The notes under the pieces: generated by a model
What the model saw: only the letters and a program-made list of their open reading frames with translations
What the model was told of the DNA's origin: nothing
Databases searched by the model: none
In this document: positions 5,887 through 6,952 of the stretch, piece after piece
How the letters are laid out: each line of letters starts with the position of its first letter
Position numbering within the stretch: position 1 is the first letter of the stretch
Assembly (NCBI GenBank): GCA_030627145.1
Contig: DAOUSQ010000056.1
Location: 1 to 6,952, forward strand
DNA length: 6,952 nt
Direction of reading: 5' to 3'
Source of the DNA: Syntrophomonadaceae bacterium
GTDB lineage: Bacteria > Bacillota_B > Syntrophomonadia > Syntrophomonadales > Syntrophomonadaceae
Made by a program: the position numbers and the translations under genes

Positions 5887-5912
5887 ATACAGGTTTTATC
5901 AATGAAAAATAA

Positions 5913-6482
5913 TTATAAATATTCGTCCAGGTTTTCCAGGCAATCGTTTAAATCCTGTTCGTTTTTAAACTCATATTCTCCTGCCTGTATTGCTCTTTGA
6001 ATATTTTCAGGCAGGCTATTTAGACGGATAGCCGTAACTCGCGCCAGGTTATCGTTTTGGGTATCAGGTCCCTTATACACTGCAACCCAACCCCTGTATT
6101 CTTTAAGACGGCATTTTTCTCTTTCAGCAGGACACCAATCGTCTATAATCTGATGTATAACAAGGGTTTTATCTTGCAATAATATCCTGTATCCATTTTC
6201 AGTGGTATATATCTTTCTTATTTCCTGAACAGTTTTGCCTAATAAATCCTGTTTATGCTCAAACTCAGATATTATTACATGACCACACCTGCTGTATTCC
6301 CGTTCAAAAACTATGGGGCTGTCTTCAGTAATTATTTCTTTTTTTTCTTCAACCCTCATAACCGGCTTTTGTTCACTCCGGGCAATATTTATATTTCGAT
6401 ATATATAAGCAAGAGCATAACCTATACCAAAACTGGTAATTAATACTCCTATTAGCATTAACCCTATAGTCTGCCTTTTCAT
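5913..6482 (-). CDS. BofC-like sporulation protein
   Basis: In Bacillus subtilis BofC is a forespore-made, intermembrane-space protein that restrains SpoIVB, the protease that triggers sigma-K activation. This 189-residue protein has one N-terminal membrane segment or uncleaved signal (about 5-28). Its C-terminal part matches the BofC C-terminal domain in pattern: WCPAEREKCRLKEYRGWVAV (116-135), YKGPD (136-140), and a tail with LNSLPENIQRAIQAGEYEF (154-172). Cysteines stand at 66, 117, 124 and 181. The middle block CGHVIISEF...LLGKT is typical of clostridial relatives. ATG 6482 follows AGGTG at seven bases, and that site lies in an inverted repeat (see 6484-6566). BofC-like genes near yebC and ruvC are common in Clostridia; whether they act on SpoIVB there is unproven. 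Confidence 0.8.
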   Translation of the reverse strand: MKRQTIGLMLIGVLITSFGIGYALAYIYRNINIARSEQKPVMRVEEKKEIITEDSPIVFEREYSRCGHVIISEFEHKQDLLGKTVQEIRKIYTTENGYRILLQDKTLVIHQIIDDWCPAEREKCRLKEYRGWVAVYKGPDTQNDNLARVTAIRLNSLPENIQRAIQAGEYEFKNEQDLNDCLENLDEYL

Positions 6483-6483
6483 T

Positions 6484-6566
6484 GACTATCACCTCAATAG
6501 ATATTTTTTCCAAAAATTTTTTATCTATACATTAATTATGCAGGTGATCTTTTTCAGGTGATAGTC
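6484..6566 (-). promoter_or_regulatory. Inverted repeat able to mask the bofC ribosome binding site
   Basis: On the minus-strand RNA, GACTATCACCT (6566-6556) is a perfect 11-nt complement of AGGTGATAGTC (6494-6484), which contains the bofC Shine-Dalgarno AGGTG directly before the ATG. The arms are 61 bases apart. A second partial anti-SD copy, ATCACCTG (6548-6541), follows the first. The pairing would shut off bofC translation, or the copies could be operator sites. No folding was computed. Confidence 0.4.
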
Positions 6567-6604
6567 TGTCGATAAAAGTTAGGCTTTTATAGCAAGATAG
6601 ACGC

Positions 6605-6952
6605 TCAGGCGAACTTTTCCATTATTTCATCGGGTATGGACATATTTGTATAGACATTTTGCACATCATCATGGTCTTCTAGTTGATCAATCAGTTTAAT
6701 AACTTTACCTGCCATTCCTTCCTCGTTGATTTCAACAGTGTTCTCCGGGAGCATAACTATATCAGCAAGTTCAAGTTCAATATTATCCTGTTCAAGGCCT
6801 TCTTTTACATCCATAAAAATATCCACCGGGGTGATTACCTCGTACACTTCATCCTCATCCCTTACATCATCAGCTCCCAGTTCGAGAACCTTCAACATTA
6901 AATCTTCTTCATCTATATTCAACTTTTCTTTATTAATACTAATCAAACCTGC
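6605..6952 (-). CDS. yebC: YebC/TACO1-family protein, C-terminal part (partial)
   Basis: The last 115 codons of a gene that continues beyond the right edge; family members are about 240-250 residues. The visible sequence matches the YebC C-terminal half: AGLISINKEKL at the edge, then LELGADDVRDEDEVYEVIT, ELADIVMLPENTVEI, KVIKLIDQLEDHDDVQNVYTN, and the acidic tail ending PDEIMEKFA. YebC/TACO1 proteins have been described as transcriptional regulators and, more recently, as translation factors that relieve ribosome stalling at proline runs. The in-frame TTG at 6946 is internal, not the start. It lies 122 bases upstream of bofC with no terminator between, so the two may be co-transcribed. Confidence 0.95.
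   Translation of the reverse strand, partial: AGLISINKEKLNIDEEDLMLKVLELGADDVRDEDEVYEVITPVDIFMDVKEGLEQDNIELELADIVMLPENTVEINEEGMAGKVIKLIDQLEDHDDVQNVYTNMSIPDEIMEKFA

Noticed and set aside
6572..6590. ATAAAA/TTTTAT hairpin after yebC as a terminator
   Set aside because: The stem is only six A-T pairs with no GC and no clean U-tract, so it is unlikely to stop transcription into bofC.

Overview
The window looks like part of the chromosome of an AT-rich, endospore-forming member of the Firmicutes, most likely class Clostridia. The reasons are strong Gram-positive Shine-Dalgarno sites (GGAGGT, AAGGAGG), a BofC-type sporulation protein, a TIGR01593-type holin, and a papain-like protease fused to a copper-amine-oxidase-like stalk domain. 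That fusion is, as far as I know, a clostridial habit. A genus cannot be assigned from the sequence.

Layout from right to left, which is the direction of transcription for most genes. The C-terminal part of yebC enters from the right edge. It is followed by bofC (5913-6482), a clear intrinsic terminator (5850-5886), and a DUF192 gene (5330-5662) whose end appears frameshifted at an A7 run. A 436-base gap with another terminator follows. Next is a compact minus-strand unit: a 23-codon small ORF (4822-4893), a 57-residue two-helix membrane protein (4632-4805), and a papain-family peptidase (3639-4622) whose ribosome binding site overlaps the stop of the membrane protein gene. A bidirectional terminator and a 7-bp tandem repeat separate this unit from a convergent plus-strand holin gene (3047-3457). 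Further left, and divergent from the holin gene, lies the Holliday-junction operon ruvC-ruvA-ruvB (490-2670). The leftmost 489 bases are gene-free and hold dispersed repeats, hairpins and terminator-like structures.

How the genes fit together. RuvA, RuvB and RuvC are the branch-migration and resolution machine of homologous recombination, and yebC and bofC are frequent neighbours of ruv genes in Clostridia. The block between bofC and ruvC (DUF192, small membrane protein, peptidase, holin) looks like an insertion into that neighbourhood. Within it, a cysteine peptidase with no signal peptide is coupled to a tiny membrane protein and faces a holin. The most interesting hypothesis in the window is that these membrane proteins help the peptidase leave the cell, possibly at sporulation or lysis. 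That is inference only. No integrase, attachment site, transposase or phage structural gene was seen, so this is not a recognisable prophage.

Other points of note: an 11-bp inverted repeat that could hide the bofC ribosome binding site, a heptamer repeat family present in both orientations in two intergenic regions, and copies of a widespread ACCACAGATGAACACAGAT-type intergenic repeat.
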